The translations under genes were made by a program, and so were the position numbers. A stretch of DNA of 64,000 nucleotides, from assembly GCF_965232525.1 (NCBI RefSeq), contig NZ_OZ246980.1, forward strand, positions 2,356,001-2,420,000, in the 5' to 3' direction. This document shows positions 25,145 through 34,500 of the stretch, in pieces (within the stretch, counting starts at the first letter, position 1; every line of letters begins with the position of its first letter). This stretch comes from Bauldia sp965232525. Its GTDB lineage: Bacteria; Pseudomonadota; Alphaproteobacteria; Rhizobiales; Kaistiaceae. The notes beneath the pieces were generated by a model. That model saw only the letters and a list, made by a program, of their open reading frames with translations, did no database searches and had not been told where the DNA came from.

Positions 25145-25495
25145 ATGGCGGCCGTCTTTCCGAAATCCGATTATCGTACGGTCGAACCGACGGTTCTCCC
25201 GAACTCAAACAAGACGACGTGCTTCACCGTCGGTGATGAGGGCGACGACTGGGCCGACGTGATCGGCATCATGATCACCGGTGCGGGAACTGCGAAGGTT
25301 CACGTCAAGCTCAGAGCCAGCGGCGTCGAATGCGAACTGAACGATGACGTAATGGTCGCAGCCGGGTGGCCGCACACGATCGAGGGCTTCCCGCTGCATC
25401 TCGAAGCCGGCGGCACCATCAGCGTGGAAGGCGAGCCGAGCCAGGTCGTGTGGATCAGCCTGCACCGCGGCCAACGAGATGCCGGCGATCGGTAG
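25145..25495 (+). CDS. small beta-rich tail protein, unknown
   Basis: 116 residues starting directly after the stop of the stabilisation gene. Beta-rich (DVIGIMITGAGTAKVHVKL, then HLEAGGTISVEGEPSQ). It lacks a signal peptide or membrane segment. Translational coupling and position suggest a tail or head-decoration component. No family recognised. Confidence 0.6.
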   Translation: MAAVFPKSDYRTVEPTVLPNSNKTTCFTVGDEGDDWADVIGIMITGAGTAKVHVKLRASGVECELNDDVMVAAGWPHTIEGFPLHLEAGGTISVEGEPSQVVWISLHRGQRDAGDR

Positions 25496-25582
25496 AGCGC
25501 GAAGCTTTGACACTCGCCGTCGGCGTTGATCCGCAAGGCGAAACAACTCCCGAGTAGACGCACAGGCAAAGGTGAAAGCCCG

Positions 25583-26548
25583 ATGGGGACTTCCGAAAAC
25601 GTTCAGACGTGGTCGAAAACCGCAGGTGATAACGACGACGTGGACATCGGCATCAACTGGGCCGAGGGCCAGGACCCGGGAACGGTCAACAATTCAGCCC
25701 GCGGCATGATGGCGGCGACGGCGAAGTATGTGGACGACCGGGACGGCGGGTTGGTGGCCATTCACACGCCGGACGTCAATACGCTGACACTCAGCACGAA
25801 CCAGAACCTCGAAGCGTCGCATATCACGGCAGGTCTTACGCTGGCGTTCCGGGTCGGCAGCACAAACACAGGCGCTGCTACGCTCAACCCGGACGGTAAG
25901 GGTGCTGTTGCCATCGTCGACCAGAGCGGAAACGCGCTGACCGGAGGCGAACTGGTCGCCGGGTCAATGGCGACGGTCATGTACAACTCCAATACGTCGA
26001 ACTGGCGGTTGGTGAGTGCCGTCGGGGTTCCGGAAGCAGTTCGTTTGGCCGCCGGGAGCGTATCAAATGCGCCTCAGCTCGATATCGTTCTCGCCAGCCA
26101 CACCGCCTATCGTGGTATCAAATTTGTTCTGACTGGTCTTCATCCGGCGGTCAATGGAGTCGACTTATGGGCAAGATTTTCAAGTGATGGCGGTGCAACT
26201 TTTGATAGTGGCTCGGTCGATTATCAATATAACGTAAAATACCTGTTCGATAATGGCACGGACTATGATCTTCCATCGGCGGCCGGCGATACAAAACTCC
26301 GTTTAACAAATTCAAACAATAATGGAACCTCAGATAGTGCCGACCTAACAATTGAGATCCATAATCATTCATCTATAACTGCGAAGACAAATATGTTATG
26401 GCAAGGGGCGTATGGATCATCGATTCAATACGGATACGTTATGGGTGGAGGTAGGCGAGCTGCCGCCGAAAATACCAATGCGATACGATTTATGTTCTCG
26501 TCGGGCAACATCTCGGCTTGTAGCTTTGCTGTCTACGGCCAGATGTAG
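25583..26548 (+). CDS. tail fibre / receptor-binding protein
   Basis: 321 residues from ATG 25583 with AAAGGTGAA upstream; the frame is open 19 codons further but without a ribosome site. The N-terminal part (TAGDNDDVDIGINWAEGQ and TVNNSARGMMAA) is the conserved virion-attachment segment of many tail fibres. The middle has collagen-like beta turns and the C-terminal part is Asn/Ser-rich with clearly lower GC, as expected for a variable receptor-binding tip. Its 3' end runs into a 20-bp tandem duplication. Confidence 0.75.
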   Translation: MGTSENVQTWSKTAGDNDDVDIGINWAEGQDPGTVNNSARGMMAATAKYVDDRDGGLVAIHTPDVNTLTLSTNQNLEASHITAGLTLAFRVGSTNTGAATLNPDGKGAVAIVDQSGNALTGGELVAGSMATVMYNSNTSNWRLVSAVGVPEAVRLAAGSVSNAPQLDIVLASHTAYRGIKFVLTGLHPAVNGVDLWARFSSDGGATFDSGSVDYQYNVKYLFDNGTDYDLPSAAGDTKLRLTNSNNNGTSDSADLTIEIHNHSSITAKTNMLWQGAYGSSIQYGYVMGGGRRAAAENTNAIRFMFSSGNISACSFAVYGQM

Positions 26549-26572
26549 GTAGCTACGGCCAGATGTAGGTAG
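26533..26572 (+). repeat. 20-bp perfect tandem duplication at the fibre gene end
   Basis: Two head-to-tail identical 20-bp copies (26533-26552 and 26553-26572) starting CTACGGCCAG and ending TGTAGGTAG. The first contains the last codons and TAG stop of the fibre gene; the second contributes the leader of the next gene. A fresh slippage or recombination scar at a fibre tip junction. Confidence 0.9.
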
Positions 26573-26592
26573 CTAAAGCCCGGCTGTGGGAG

Positions 26593-27039
26593 ATGAAGAA
26601 GCTCGCCTCGTTCCCCCATAGCGAGGAGGACGAGGCGTGGCCGGCTCTCAGGCCGTACTTCGAGCGCATCCCCCAGCGCCTCGATGACGCCATCACCCTG
26701 GAGACCATTCTCATCCGGGTGCGGGAGGGGCGGATGTTGCTGTGGGCGATTATCGAGGACGGGGCGCTGGTCGGAGCGGCGGCGACCAGTGAGCACGGCG
26801 ATGATGACGGCGGGTATGTGTTGGTCGATGCACTCGCCGGCGACGGCTTCACACGGTGGGGGCGCGACGTCCTGGACGATTTCGAACAACGGGTGATGGC
26901 CCGCGGCTTCGACCGCTTGCGCCTCGGCGCCGGGCGGCCGGGCTGGCGGCGTCTGCTCGCACCGCGCGGCTACACGATCACCGAAGACGGACAACTGGAA
27001 AAGAGATTGAGCAATGGGATCAGCGACACAACCGGGTAA
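26593..27039 (+). CDS. GNAT-like acetyltransferase family protein (phage)
   Basis: 148 residues with the GNAT pattern: beta strands LLWAIIEDGALVGAAATSE, a middle strand YVLVDALAG, a helix DFEQRVMARGF and the closing strand of the type RLLAPRGYTI. The acetyl-CoA P-loop (Q/R-x-x-G-x-G/A) is not clear, so activity is uncertain. Related proteins occur near tail genes of alphaproteobacterial podophages. The 3' end overlaps the next gene by 26 bp. Confidence 0.55.
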   Translation: MKKLASFPHSEEDEAWPALRPYFERIPQRLDDAITLETILIRVREGRMLLWAIIEDGALVGAAATSEHGDDDGGYVLVDALAGDGFTRWGRDVLDDFEQRVMARGFDRLRLGAGRPGWRRLLAPRGYTITEDGQLEKRLSNGISDTTG

Positions 27040-27862
27040 CCAGATCGTCGGCGGTGACGGGCCATTCTTTGAGGGCAAGGTCCGCCACGGCGCGAAAGAG
27101 GCCAAGCGTCTTTACGACAAAGGCAAGGGCTTCAAGCCGTACGGCGGCAAGTGGCACATCAACGAGTCCGACGCCACCAATCGCGCGCTCAACAAGATGT
27201 CCGGAACCGCGAAGGAGAAGCACCGACTCGGGAACGCGTCGATGGATGTGGCACAAGGGCTGATGAAGGGGCGGTACAATCCCTCCAAGCGCGGTTACAA
27301 AGACCTGCTTCGCAACACCTCCAACCGGGCATTCGAGAGCGTCGTCGATACCCAGGCCGGCAAGCTCGGCGATGATATCTCCCGGCAGTTTGGCGGCGCC
27401 GGGTTTGGCTCCGCTGCCCACTCCGGCACGCTCGCCGACCAGATCGGCGACTTCCGCAACCAGATGGTTTCCGACAACTGGCACCAGAACAACGCCATGC
27501 AGCGCGGCCTCCTCAGCGACATCACCGGAGTCGAGCAGATGGGTGTGCAGAACCGGATGGCGGGGATGAACGCGGCGCCGGGTGTCTATGACTTCCAGTA
27601 TGCGCCGCACGAGCGCCTGGCGCAGGTCGGTGCAGCCCGCGAAGGCTACGACGCGGCCAAGCTGCAGGGGCAAATGAACAAATACAACGCCAAACAGATG
27701 GCGCCCCACCAGCAACTCGGCACCTACATGGCCCATGTCGGCGGCGGCGGCTTCTACGGCAACAATGCCCCCACCGTCTCCGCCTCGGGCAACCCTTGGG
27801 GGCAGGGCGGTGGCGGCGGTGCCGACATCAACGCGCTGCTCGGCCAGTTGCTGGGGCGGTAG
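27014..27862 (+). CDS. internal virion-like protein with C-terminal LLG motif
   Basis: 282 residues, polar, Asn/Gln/Gly-rich, mostly helical in the middle (KHRLGNASMDVAQGLMKG; DISRQFGGAGFGSA) with a Gly-rich end. The last residues INALLGQLLGR resemble the LLG...LLG tag found at the N-termini of the small proteins that follow. No enzymatic motif. Size, composition and place after the tail proteins suggest an ejected internal virion protein (inference). Confidence 0.6.
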   Translation: MGSATQPGNQIVGGDGPFFEGKVRHGAKEAKRLYDKGKGFKPYGGKWHINESDATNRALNKMSGTAKEKHRLGNASMDVAQGLMKGRYNPSKRGYKDLLRNTSNRAFESVVDTQAGKLGDDISRQFGGAGFGSAAHSGTLADQIGDFRNQMVSDNWHQNNAMQRGLLSDITGVEQMGVQNRMAGMNAAPGVYDFQYAPHERLAQVGAAREGYDAAKLQGQMNKYNAKQMAPHQQLGTYMAHVGGGGFYGNNAPTVSASGNPWGQGGGGGADINALLGQLLGR

Positions 27863-27925
27863 GGCTGTGTCGGCTCAGCATCGCTGCCGGCAATGCCGAA
27901 CCCCGCGCGTCCCCATCGGATAAAC

Positions 27926-28258
27926 ATGATGACGCTCCTCGGTGATCTGAAATCATCACAAGCTGGGTTGCTTGGACGCGGCGCCAACACCTCCCCATCG
28001 GGCTCGTACATGATGGACCTGGTCGGCGCCTATTTCGATCCGATGTATTCGGGCTCGCATCAATTCTTCTATCGCCCGAGCGTTGGAGGGCAGCTCCACG
28101 CCCGTCCCGGGAGGGGTGTGCCGATTGGTCCGCCGGGCCATGGCGTGATGGAAGCGTTGTTGTCCAACCCCGGGCTGATGAAGCAGGCCGGACTGACGCC
28201 CAGGAAACTGAAGGACGCTTCAAGTTCCGTTCACGCGATCTTCAAGCCGTATTACTGA
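27926..28258 (+). CDS. LLG-tag protein 1 (paralogue of protein at 30438)
   Basis: 110 residues beginning MMTLLGDLKSSQAGLLGRG: the array tag LLG-(8 residues)-GLLG. The body (MMDLVGAYFDPMYSGSHQFF, then GVMEALLSNPGL and AIFKPYY at the end) aligns with the body of the protein at 30438 along most of its length, with an extra insertion near residue 55. No signal peptide or membrane segment. First member of the array. The start is not preceded by the GGTGACGTG motif used by later members. Function unknown. Confidence 0.68.
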   Translation: MMTLLGDLKSSQAGLLGRGANTSPSGSYMMDLVGAYFDPMYSGSHQFFYRPSVGGQLHARPGRGVPIGPPGHGVMEALLSNPGLMKQAGLTPRKLKDASSSVHAIFKPYY

Positions 28259-28312
28259 ACGACGACAAGGCCGCATTACCTGGACAATCCGTTCCCACCG
28301 AGGCAGCGAGCG

Positions 28313-28858
28313 ATGAATCGCAGCTATCTGGCTCAACCGGCGACACTTCTCGGCACTGTGAGCCGACCGAAGCCCGGCCTCCTTCGCTACGACGTTGTTG
28401 CCCGTCCGACACCGCGGTCGCCCGGACGGCCTGTCAGGGGCAGGTCGGCGCCGGTGGCCGATGGCATTCGCGGTTCGGTCGTGTACCCCGGATTGCTCGA
28501 ACTCACTGAGTTGTTTCGTGTGCTCCACAGCAGAGCTGGTGAACCATCCCGCGATGTCATCAAGCAACGACGGGTGCGCCCCGGTGGTCAACGGGCGCAG
28601 CACGCTCCGAACCGCGACGGGTTCAGGGATGCTTCGCGGAGCAGCGGCGCATTGGAGCTGAGGCATAGACCCGATGGTACCGGTGGGCCGACCGACGCGG
28701 CTTCGTTCGCTAACCACTACCGCCCGCTGGGCGCCCGGCATCCGCCCGGGGCCCATCTGATGACGGATTTGCTTCTGGGCGGCTGGTTGGCGCCCAATGT
28801 CAACAATCCAGCATTTGATGGCTACCAGGAGGCGCTGTTCCGCCGATTGGTGACGTGA
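28313..28858 (+). CDS. LLG-tag-like protein 2, basic, unknown
   Basis: 181 residues. Near the N-terminus it has LLGTVSRPKPGLLRYD, a variant of the array tag. The rest is Arg/Pro/Gly-rich and poorly ordered in the middle, then ends with LMTDLLLGGWLAPNVNN and FDGYQEALFRRLVT. Its TGA overlaps the ATG of the next gene in the shared GGTGACGTGATG motif, so translation is coupled. Function unknown. Confidence 0.55.
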   Translation: MNRSYLAQPATLLGTVSRPKPGLLRYDVVARPTPRSPGRPVRGRSAPVADGIRGSVVYPGLLELTELFRVLHSRAGEPSRDVIKQRRVRPGGQRAQHAPNRDGFRDASRSSGALELRHRPDGTGGPTDAASFANHYRPLGARHPPGAHLMTDLLLGGWLAPNVNNPAFDGYQEALFRRLVT

Positions 28859-29166
28859 TGGCACTGCTTGGTGATGTGGGGAGAAGCGGGCTTCTCGGAT
28901 ACGGATCGGAGCTGTCCGCCGGCGATATCCCGCCGATACGGAGAGACCCCGGTCGCGTAAGCGGGGCGAATCTGACCATCGGCGGCCTTCCGGCCACCGG
29001 GGGCAATCCCTTTTTCTTTCAGAAGATGCCTGTCGAGTGGCTGCCTAGCATAAACCCGGGCCAGAGAGGCGACCTAATGTTTTTCATGCGCCCTGGAGTT
29101 CCCGGCGGCGGGGTGGATATCCTGTACCAGCCAGCGAAGGGCCCAGCCGGATGGATTGTCGAATAG
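28858..29166 (+). CDS. LLG-tag protein 3
   Basis: 102 residues beginning MALLGDVGRSGLLGYG, a clean example of the tag. The body (FFFQKMPVEWLPSINPGQ; DLMFFMRPGVPGGGVDILY) is Pro/Gly-rich and beta-like and resembles no other array member. Start lies in the shared GGTGACGTGATGGC motif, overlapping the stop of protein 2. Function unknown; virion cargo is an inference. Confidence 0.62.
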   Translation: MALLGDVGRSGLLGYGSELSAGDIPPIRRDPGRVSGANLTIGGLPATGGNPFFFQKMPVEWLPSINPGQRGDLMFFMRPGVPGGGVDILYQPAKGPAGWIVE

Positions 29167-29262
29167 CCCTGGCGCTGACCGAGCGCTGGGCGCGGGCGTG
29201 GGACTAATTGGCTCGATCGCATTCCCATGTTGGTGCCGGGCAACAGCTAGGCAGGTGACGTG

Positions 29263-29604
29263 ATGGGGCTTCTTGGAGCAGAAAAACGTGGCGGCTTGCT
29301 TGGTACCATCGGTGACGGCGGCGATGTGTCGGGCTGGTACGATCCCCTGCGAACCCCGGTTACGAGTGGCGGCTGGCCCGCCGGGCAAGGTTACGTGTCT
29401 TTCGATCTCCCGTATCTCGGCGGAACCGCAGGCGGTTTTCCCTACGAGATGCTGGCGAACGCCGTGGGCATGAACCGGCTGATGAGTATCGTGGGCCCAA
29501 GGCAGCGGCATTTTCGCGTGCGCCATACAAGGCCCGGCGCTCCCATCCCGAGTGGTGCTGGCGTCACCCCGGTGTCGAGTACCGTCCATCAGCGACGCGC
29601 GTGA
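29263..29604 (+). CDS. LLG-tag protein 4 (5' end duplicated in protein 5)
   Basis: 113 residues beginning MGLLGAEKRGGLLGTIG. The first ~35 residues are nearly identical to those of protein 5 (GDGGDV-x-GWYDP), with nucleotide similarity over 115 bp, but the bodies then diverge completely. The C-terminal half is basic (RQRHFRVRHTRPG). Start in the shared CAGGTGACGTGATGG motif. Function unknown. Confidence 0.62.
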   Translation: MGLLGAEKRGGLLGTIGDGGDVSGWYDPLRTPVTSGGWPAGQGYVSFDLPYLGGTAGGFPYEMLANAVGMNRLMSIVGPRQRHFRVRHTRPGAPIPSGAGVTPVSSTVHQRRA

Positions 29605-29846
29605 GCGTGCTGTCGCGAGCAATCAATCGACGTCCCCAACTATTGGGGCGGATGTTTCCGTGTCTCGATCAGGGGCAGCGGCAGGTGCTCATGCCGCCGT
29701 GAATGATTACGACGGAAGCCGGCAGTCAGCGCCCTATTGGTCAATTTGCTCGGCGGGTTTCCAGACCCGGGCACATCTATGCTCGGCTCAGCAGACGCTC
29801 GCGAGGCGCCGCCCGCGATGCTCTCGAACTTGCAACAGGTGACGTG
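29605..29846 (+). other. gap within the array with a possible remnant LLG-type reading frame
   Basis: No full gene. One frame from TTG 29737 to TGA 29847 would give 36 residues, starting LVNLLGGFPDPGTSMLG and ending LSNLQQVT. It overlaps the next ATG through the shared motif, as protein 2 does with protein 3. It has no ribosome site. It may be the tail of a deleted array member. I do not claim that it is expressed. Confidence 0.35.
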
Positions 29847-30407
29847 ATGGCACTTCTCGGAGCAGAGAAACGTGGCGGCTTGCTCGGGGACATCGGTGAC
29901 GGCGGCGATGTGCCGGGCTGGTACGATCCTATGCGTTCTCCGGTTACGAGCAGCAAGAAGCCTGTCGAGCTGGGTACCGAGACGGGTTATGAGTTGCCGG
30001 AATGGTACGATCCGTACCGGGCTCCGCTGCCCGTTGGCTATGACCAAGGTCAGGTACGTCTAGGCCCTGCTAATTATTGGGGTATGTTGCGGTTGGGGCA
30101 TGTGCCGCCCTTCGTTATCGACGGCAAGGTTGCGAAGCGAATCGACTGGGCGGCGACGTTCGCAGAGACGTTGGGGCACCTCTATGGGGGCTCGGCCATA
30201 AATGCCGGCCCCGATGGCTCTGTTCCCGCAGGCCTGCACCGTGCGAAGGCACCCAACAAGGCGAAGACGGGACGGTCAAGTGCATCGACCTACACGCCTG
30301 TTCCAACCGCTCACCCGCCGCCCAGCGGCCAGACGGGTACCGTGTTTGAACCGGCCCGTGGACCGACGCGCGGCTTCCCGTCACGCGGTCCTATTGTTTT
30401 CCTCTGA
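29847..30407 (+). CDS. LLG-tag protein 5
   Basis: 186 residues beginning MALLGAEKRGGLLGDIG. After the module shared with protein 4, an internal repeat appears (GWYDPMRSPVTS near residue 25 and EWYDPYRAPLPV near 52). Then comes a more ordered region (NYWGMLRLGHVPPFVIDG, AKRIDWAATFAETLGHLYGG) and a Pro/Ser/Thr-rich disordered C-terminus. No enzyme motif recognised. Start in the shared CAGGTGACGTGATGGC motif. Confidence 0.62.
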   Translation: MALLGAEKRGGLLGDIGDGGDVPGWYDPMRSPVTSSKKPVELGTETGYELPEWYDPYRAPLPVGYDQGQVRLGPANYWGMLRLGHVPPFVIDGKVAKRIDWAATFAETLGHLYGGSAINAGPDGSVPAGLHRAKAPNKAKTGRSSASTYTPVPTAHPPPSGQTGTVFEPARGPTRGFPSRGPIVFL

Positions 30408-30437
30408 GGACATGTTCCGGACAGGGCAGGTGACGTG

Positions 30438-30767
30438 ATGGCGCTTCTTGGTGAACAAAAAAGCGTAGGTCTGCTTGGTGACTACGAGCAAAGGCCGGCT
30501 GACCCGTATCTGATGGACATCCTTGGCGCGTACTTTGACCCGCGATATGCCGGCCCGCGGCAGTTCTTCAGTCGGTCAAGCGGGACCCCAATTGCTCCCC
30601 AGGGCGTCGGCCTCATGGAGATCCTGTTCAACAGTCCCGACTTCGCCGAACAGTCTCGGTTCACGTCCAAACAGGCCGACCGATACGCCGATTTCCTCCA
30701 CTACCTTTTCAAGCCGCGCAGGAAGAACGCCGACATGCCCGGCGGTCCCTTCGTCAGCTACTACTGA
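30438..30767 (+). CDS. LLG-tag protein 6 (paralogue of protein 1)
   Basis: 109 residues beginning MALLGEQKSVGLLGDY. The body (LMDILGAYFDPRYAGPRQFF, VGLMEILFNSPDF, HYLFKP) aligns throughout with protein 1 at 27926, so the two are true paralogues, whereas the other members share only the tag. Start in the GGCAGGTGACGTGATGGC motif. Function unknown. Confidence 0.66.
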   Translation: MALLGEQKSVGLLGDYEQRPADPYLMDILGAYFDPRYAGPRQFFSRSSGTPIAPQGVGLMEILFNSPDFAEQSRFTSKQADRYADFLHYLFKPRRKNADMPGGPFVSYY

Positions 30768-30776
30768 GGTCGTTTC

Positions 30777-31066
30777 GTGTATCGCAAAACCGGCGGAACA
30801 GTTGTGCAGGTGACGCCCGGGCTGCTCGGACCGATGCGGGCGCGGGAAGGTGGCCCGGCGGCTCCACTCCAGCGGGCGGAGACGTCTACAAGCCGTTGAC
30901 GCCTCGCAATGCGTGGGAGGCTCCGTTTGTGCTTTCGGCGGACCAGCCGACGGTTCAGTTCAGCGGCACGCCGAAACGCAAGATGTTCCCGCTGAGCCAC
31001 GACAACATCGATGCGCTGTTCGGGCCGCCGGTTTCACGGGCGCCGGGCGGACGCATCCGCGGCTGA
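30777..31066 (+). pseudogene. frameshifted LLG-type array member
   Basis: A GTG at 30777 with GAGG seven bases upstream starts VYRKTGGTVVQVTPGLLGPMRARE and stops at 30899. Another frame continues from about 30850 with protein-like sequence (GDVYKPLTPRNAWEAPF, KRKMFPLSHDNIDALFG) and stops at 31066, but has no start of its own. Joined by a one-base backward shift near 30845-30865 they make a single protein of about 95 residues with a GLLG element. So the gene is broken, or the sequence has an indel. The 213-residue frame at 30850-31491 is a third-frame shadow. Confidence 0.55.
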
Positions 31067-31168
31067 GAGCGGGCACCGACGATCAACCGGACCAGCAACG
31101 CGCACGCTCTCTCGGGCAGGTGTTTCTCAGCGTCACGGCGGTTCGCTTTTCGCTATCGGAGGTACGTG

Positions 31169-31435
31169 ATGGCAAGATCCGGGACTCTCAACCATCCGCT
31201 CCTTGCCCCCGATCCCTCGCTTCTCGGCGGCGCGCCGCATGGGTTGCTGGGCGACGTCGGGACGGGCGGGTTTATCGACGCCTATCGGCAGGGTCTGGCC
31301 GAGGCGAATCCCTTCTCGGACGATTACAAGCCCTGGACCTATGCGGGATACCAGCTCACGCCTCAGGCGCAGATGTTCTTGCTGCGCAATCTATTGGTTC
31401 AGAATTTTCCGGGTTGGGGTGTGACGGGGCGGTAG
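31169..31435 (+). CDS. LLG-tag protein 7 (divergent tag)
   Basis: 88 residues. The N-terminus (MARSGTLNHPLLAPDPSLLGGAPHGLLGDVG) carries SLLGG then GLLGD about ten residues later than in other members. The body is helical (FIDAYRQGLAEANPF; AQMFLLRNLLVQNFPG). Start in GGAGGTACGTGATGGC, the array motif with a stronger ribosome site. Function unknown. Confidence 0.62.
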   Translation: MARSGTLNHPLLAPDPSLLGGAPHGLLGDVGTGGFIDAYRQGLAEANPFSDDYKPWTYAGYQLTPQAQMFLLRNLLVQNFPGWGVTGR

Positions 31436-31567
31436 CCGGTGGGTGGGCCGTCCACCAGAAGCGCAAAATACGACCACCTCCAAAAACCTAGTCGACAAGA
31501 CTTCGGACGACCGGCAACCGCGGCGGTTCTCCACGATGCTTTCCAACACTAAACCAAATCTGGATGC

Positions 31568-34500
31568 ATGAAGATGGCTCAGAACGAAACGATCGGCGGC
31601 TTCAGCGACACCGAGCTTGATGCGATCGGCGCATATCTTCCAGACTTGCTTCGTGTCCCGGGTATGTCTCCATCAGAGCTGACGGCGTTTCGCCGACGCG
31701 TCCAACAGGATCAGAACTCGTTCAGTCGCCAGTTTGTCCAAGGCCTGATTTCTGATGTCGTGGACGGCTCAGTCACGACGGATGACATTCTTGGTGTAGA
31801 GGTTCTGTTGCCCCGGTCGCCGGGGGAACCATCAGCGCCACCCGATATCGAAAAATACAAGCCGCATCTCGAGGAAGCGGGCGAAATGTCGGCGGACGAA
31901 TTGATTCAGAAGTTTCAGATCTTTGACCGCGATCCGTCGCCTGCGACACGGGATTTACTCAAATACTTGACATTGGGAGTGGTGGACGGGTCGGTGACTC
32001 CTGAAGACATCGACGAGCGTTTTCCGACACCCGTTCCGCTGCCGCGTCTTCGGCCGGATTCGCCTTTGCCGAGCCCCCGGCCGGACGTGGACTTTCGTGA
32101 CCCTGTCCAAAGAGCGATCGAAGAGCTTCCCGGCCCCATCAATATCGACCAGCACAGGGCAGGGCTGAAAGATATTCAGAGGATGCCTCCGGAGGCCTTT
32201 CGCTCGTTTGTTCAAACCTTTGATGACGAACCGAACCCCGCCAATCTCAATGTACTCAGGCATATGGCGTACGGGATCAGGGACGGGAAGTATCGTTACG
32301 AGGACCTCGGTGACCACTATCCAATAGCAGTCCCATTGCCACGCCCCCGGCCGACGCGAAACTATTTTGCCCTGGGCGATCCGCCTGCCGGGATATCGAA
32401 CGAGGCGATCGATGAGGCCATCAACGAAAGAGAAAATGCCCGGGCGGATCTGGCGGCTCTTTCTGAGCTCGATGAGCGAAATCGCAAGCTTCTGACTTGG
32501 AGATATCCCGATTTATCGGAGGGGGATATAGGGCTTCTTGTGACGAAGAAACAGTTTGCGGCTGGGGCAGCTCGGCTAAAGGCCGCGGAAGATACACTTG
32601 CTCGCTACAACATGGGCGTATTGGAATCCAGCGATGAGCTTCTTGCCAAGGCCAAGGAACTCTATGCTCTCGCTCCGGATGCTGTTCCGTTTCAAAGCAA
32701 TGCGGTGTTTGAAACCGCCAAAGGCGTGGGCCGAGGTTTGGGCGTAAAACTCGGCAACATGATGATACATACCTCAGCTTCGCTGGGGAACCGCACGATG
32801 ACGCAAGATCGTTTCATCGAGCAAATCAAGCAAGTACCCGAAATGTCCGACGAGGAGTTTTGGGACCTTCGCATGAACGTGATCGACGCTCTAGAGCGTG
32901 AACCAAACCCAGATTGGGAGTTACTCTTCCAGATTGACTCCCTTAGAGAAGGGGCGGGGACCGTGGAGGAAATCTTCCCAGACCCGAAGCCACTAAAAGA
33001 CAGATGGGGTGTCAGACGGGGAGTCGAGGTTCGTGACGCGGCACAAGAGTGGTTAGCGCCCGCGGAGGGGTGGGAGGACTCTTGGGTCAGCTACCTAAGC
33101 AACGTTGTCGGCTCGGAGATTGGTCGCGGAGGGCCGCTCTTGGGGCTCATCGTCGGCGGCTTTGCAGGCTCCGGAGGACAGATATACGATGGGCTCAAGG
33201 CTAACGAGGCGGCAATAGACTCTGGCGGGCAGGTCTTATCGGATGATCAAATCCGAGATCGTGCGCGGCCGGCTGGTATCATAGGTACCCTACCAACATT
33301 TGTTGATTTGCTCGCCCCGGACGTGGGCTCGTCTGGGCGCCGGAAGTGGTGGAAACCATTCGCCGAAGTCGGGCGCGAAGTCGTCTTTAGCGGCATTGGA
33401 GGCGCTACCGAGGCGAAACTCCAGGAGATGATCTACGGCTCGGAACCAGTCGAAAGCGCTGGCGATGCCGCTTTGGAAAGCGGCACCGGGGCGGGCATTG
33501 TTACTGGGGTCGAAGAAGGAGCAAAAGCAGCAAGGGACTTTCTGTCCAAGCGACGCCGAAGTGGGACAAATTCCTCGACACCTCCGCCGGGCGAAGGCGG
33601 GCCGCTGACGCGCGATGAAGGCTACCGATACCTTCAGCACGGTGGAGAGAGCACTGAAATCGAGCCCTGGGATCTGGGGCTAGATCGGCCCGCGGGGCAG
33701 CCAGCGCCCAACGTGCCGCCCTTGACGGTTCCTGCCGACCCATCCGGCGGCCCGGTCTTTGCGCCGGGGGGGCTCGGAGATCGTTCGGATTCGCGATTTG
33801 ACGACGTCTACCCCCAGAACGCTGGCCGCGGAGGGGTGCGCTTTGCGCCGAGTTCGGGATTGGGGGGAACTGCGCCGGCGTCAGGATCGCTTGGGCTTTA
33901 CGTGCCCAAGGCGGAGCCGGCCGGTGCCATCCGCGTCGCGTCCGCGTCGCCGGACGATGCCGCCCGGTTGGCAGCAGCTGCGGGCTTTGGTTCGACCCAG
34001 CCGCAGCCCGTGTCGTCAGCATGGACCCAGTCGAATCCGCTGTTTCCGGACGGTGGTGGCTCTGGTGCTGGCTGGTCGGCTTCGATGGCCTCGGAGTCGC
34101 CCGCTTCAGGCGGCCGGGTGGCGTCAACTGGATCTGGAGCGATGCATCCGGCGCTCAATCCGTCGACCACAGTGCAGCAGGCTCCCCCGGCGCCTTCCCA
34201 TAGCCGCCCGACGGAGGCGACGGCACCGGCACCGGCACCAGGAACGCACCCCAATGCCCCGCATCCCCATGCACCGGCTAGTGGCGCGGCGACCAACCCA
34301 TTCACACAGGCGGTGCGGAATTTGGTCGACGCCACCATGCAGGTCGCCGAGATGGGAAGCCTTGCAAGCGGGATCGGCAGCGCGCTCGGGTCTTCTCTTG
34401 GCGGGCCGATCGGCAGTGCGCTCGGGTCTTCCCTTGGCGGTGCGGGCGGGTCGTTCGGCAGCGCCTTCGGGTCTTCATTTGGTGGCGGCGCCGGGCCGTT

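Larger units (their letters stand above)
29252..29950 (+). repeat. two dispersed copies of a ~115-bp start-region repeat
   Basis: 29252-29366 and 29836-29950 are closely similar without gaps, covering the CAGGTGACGTG leader, ATG and first 35 codons of proteins 4 and 5; similarity stops sharply after GGTTACGAG. A shorter version (leader plus tag codons) occurs at 28850, 30428, 31159 and 34744. This looks like exchange of gene bodies behind a constant 5' module. Confidence 0.8.

Noticed and set aside
30850..31491. 213-codon forward frame in the array
   Set aside because: It runs through parts of two other genes in a third frame, lacks a ribosome site and is less protein-like than the split frame described at 30777-31066.
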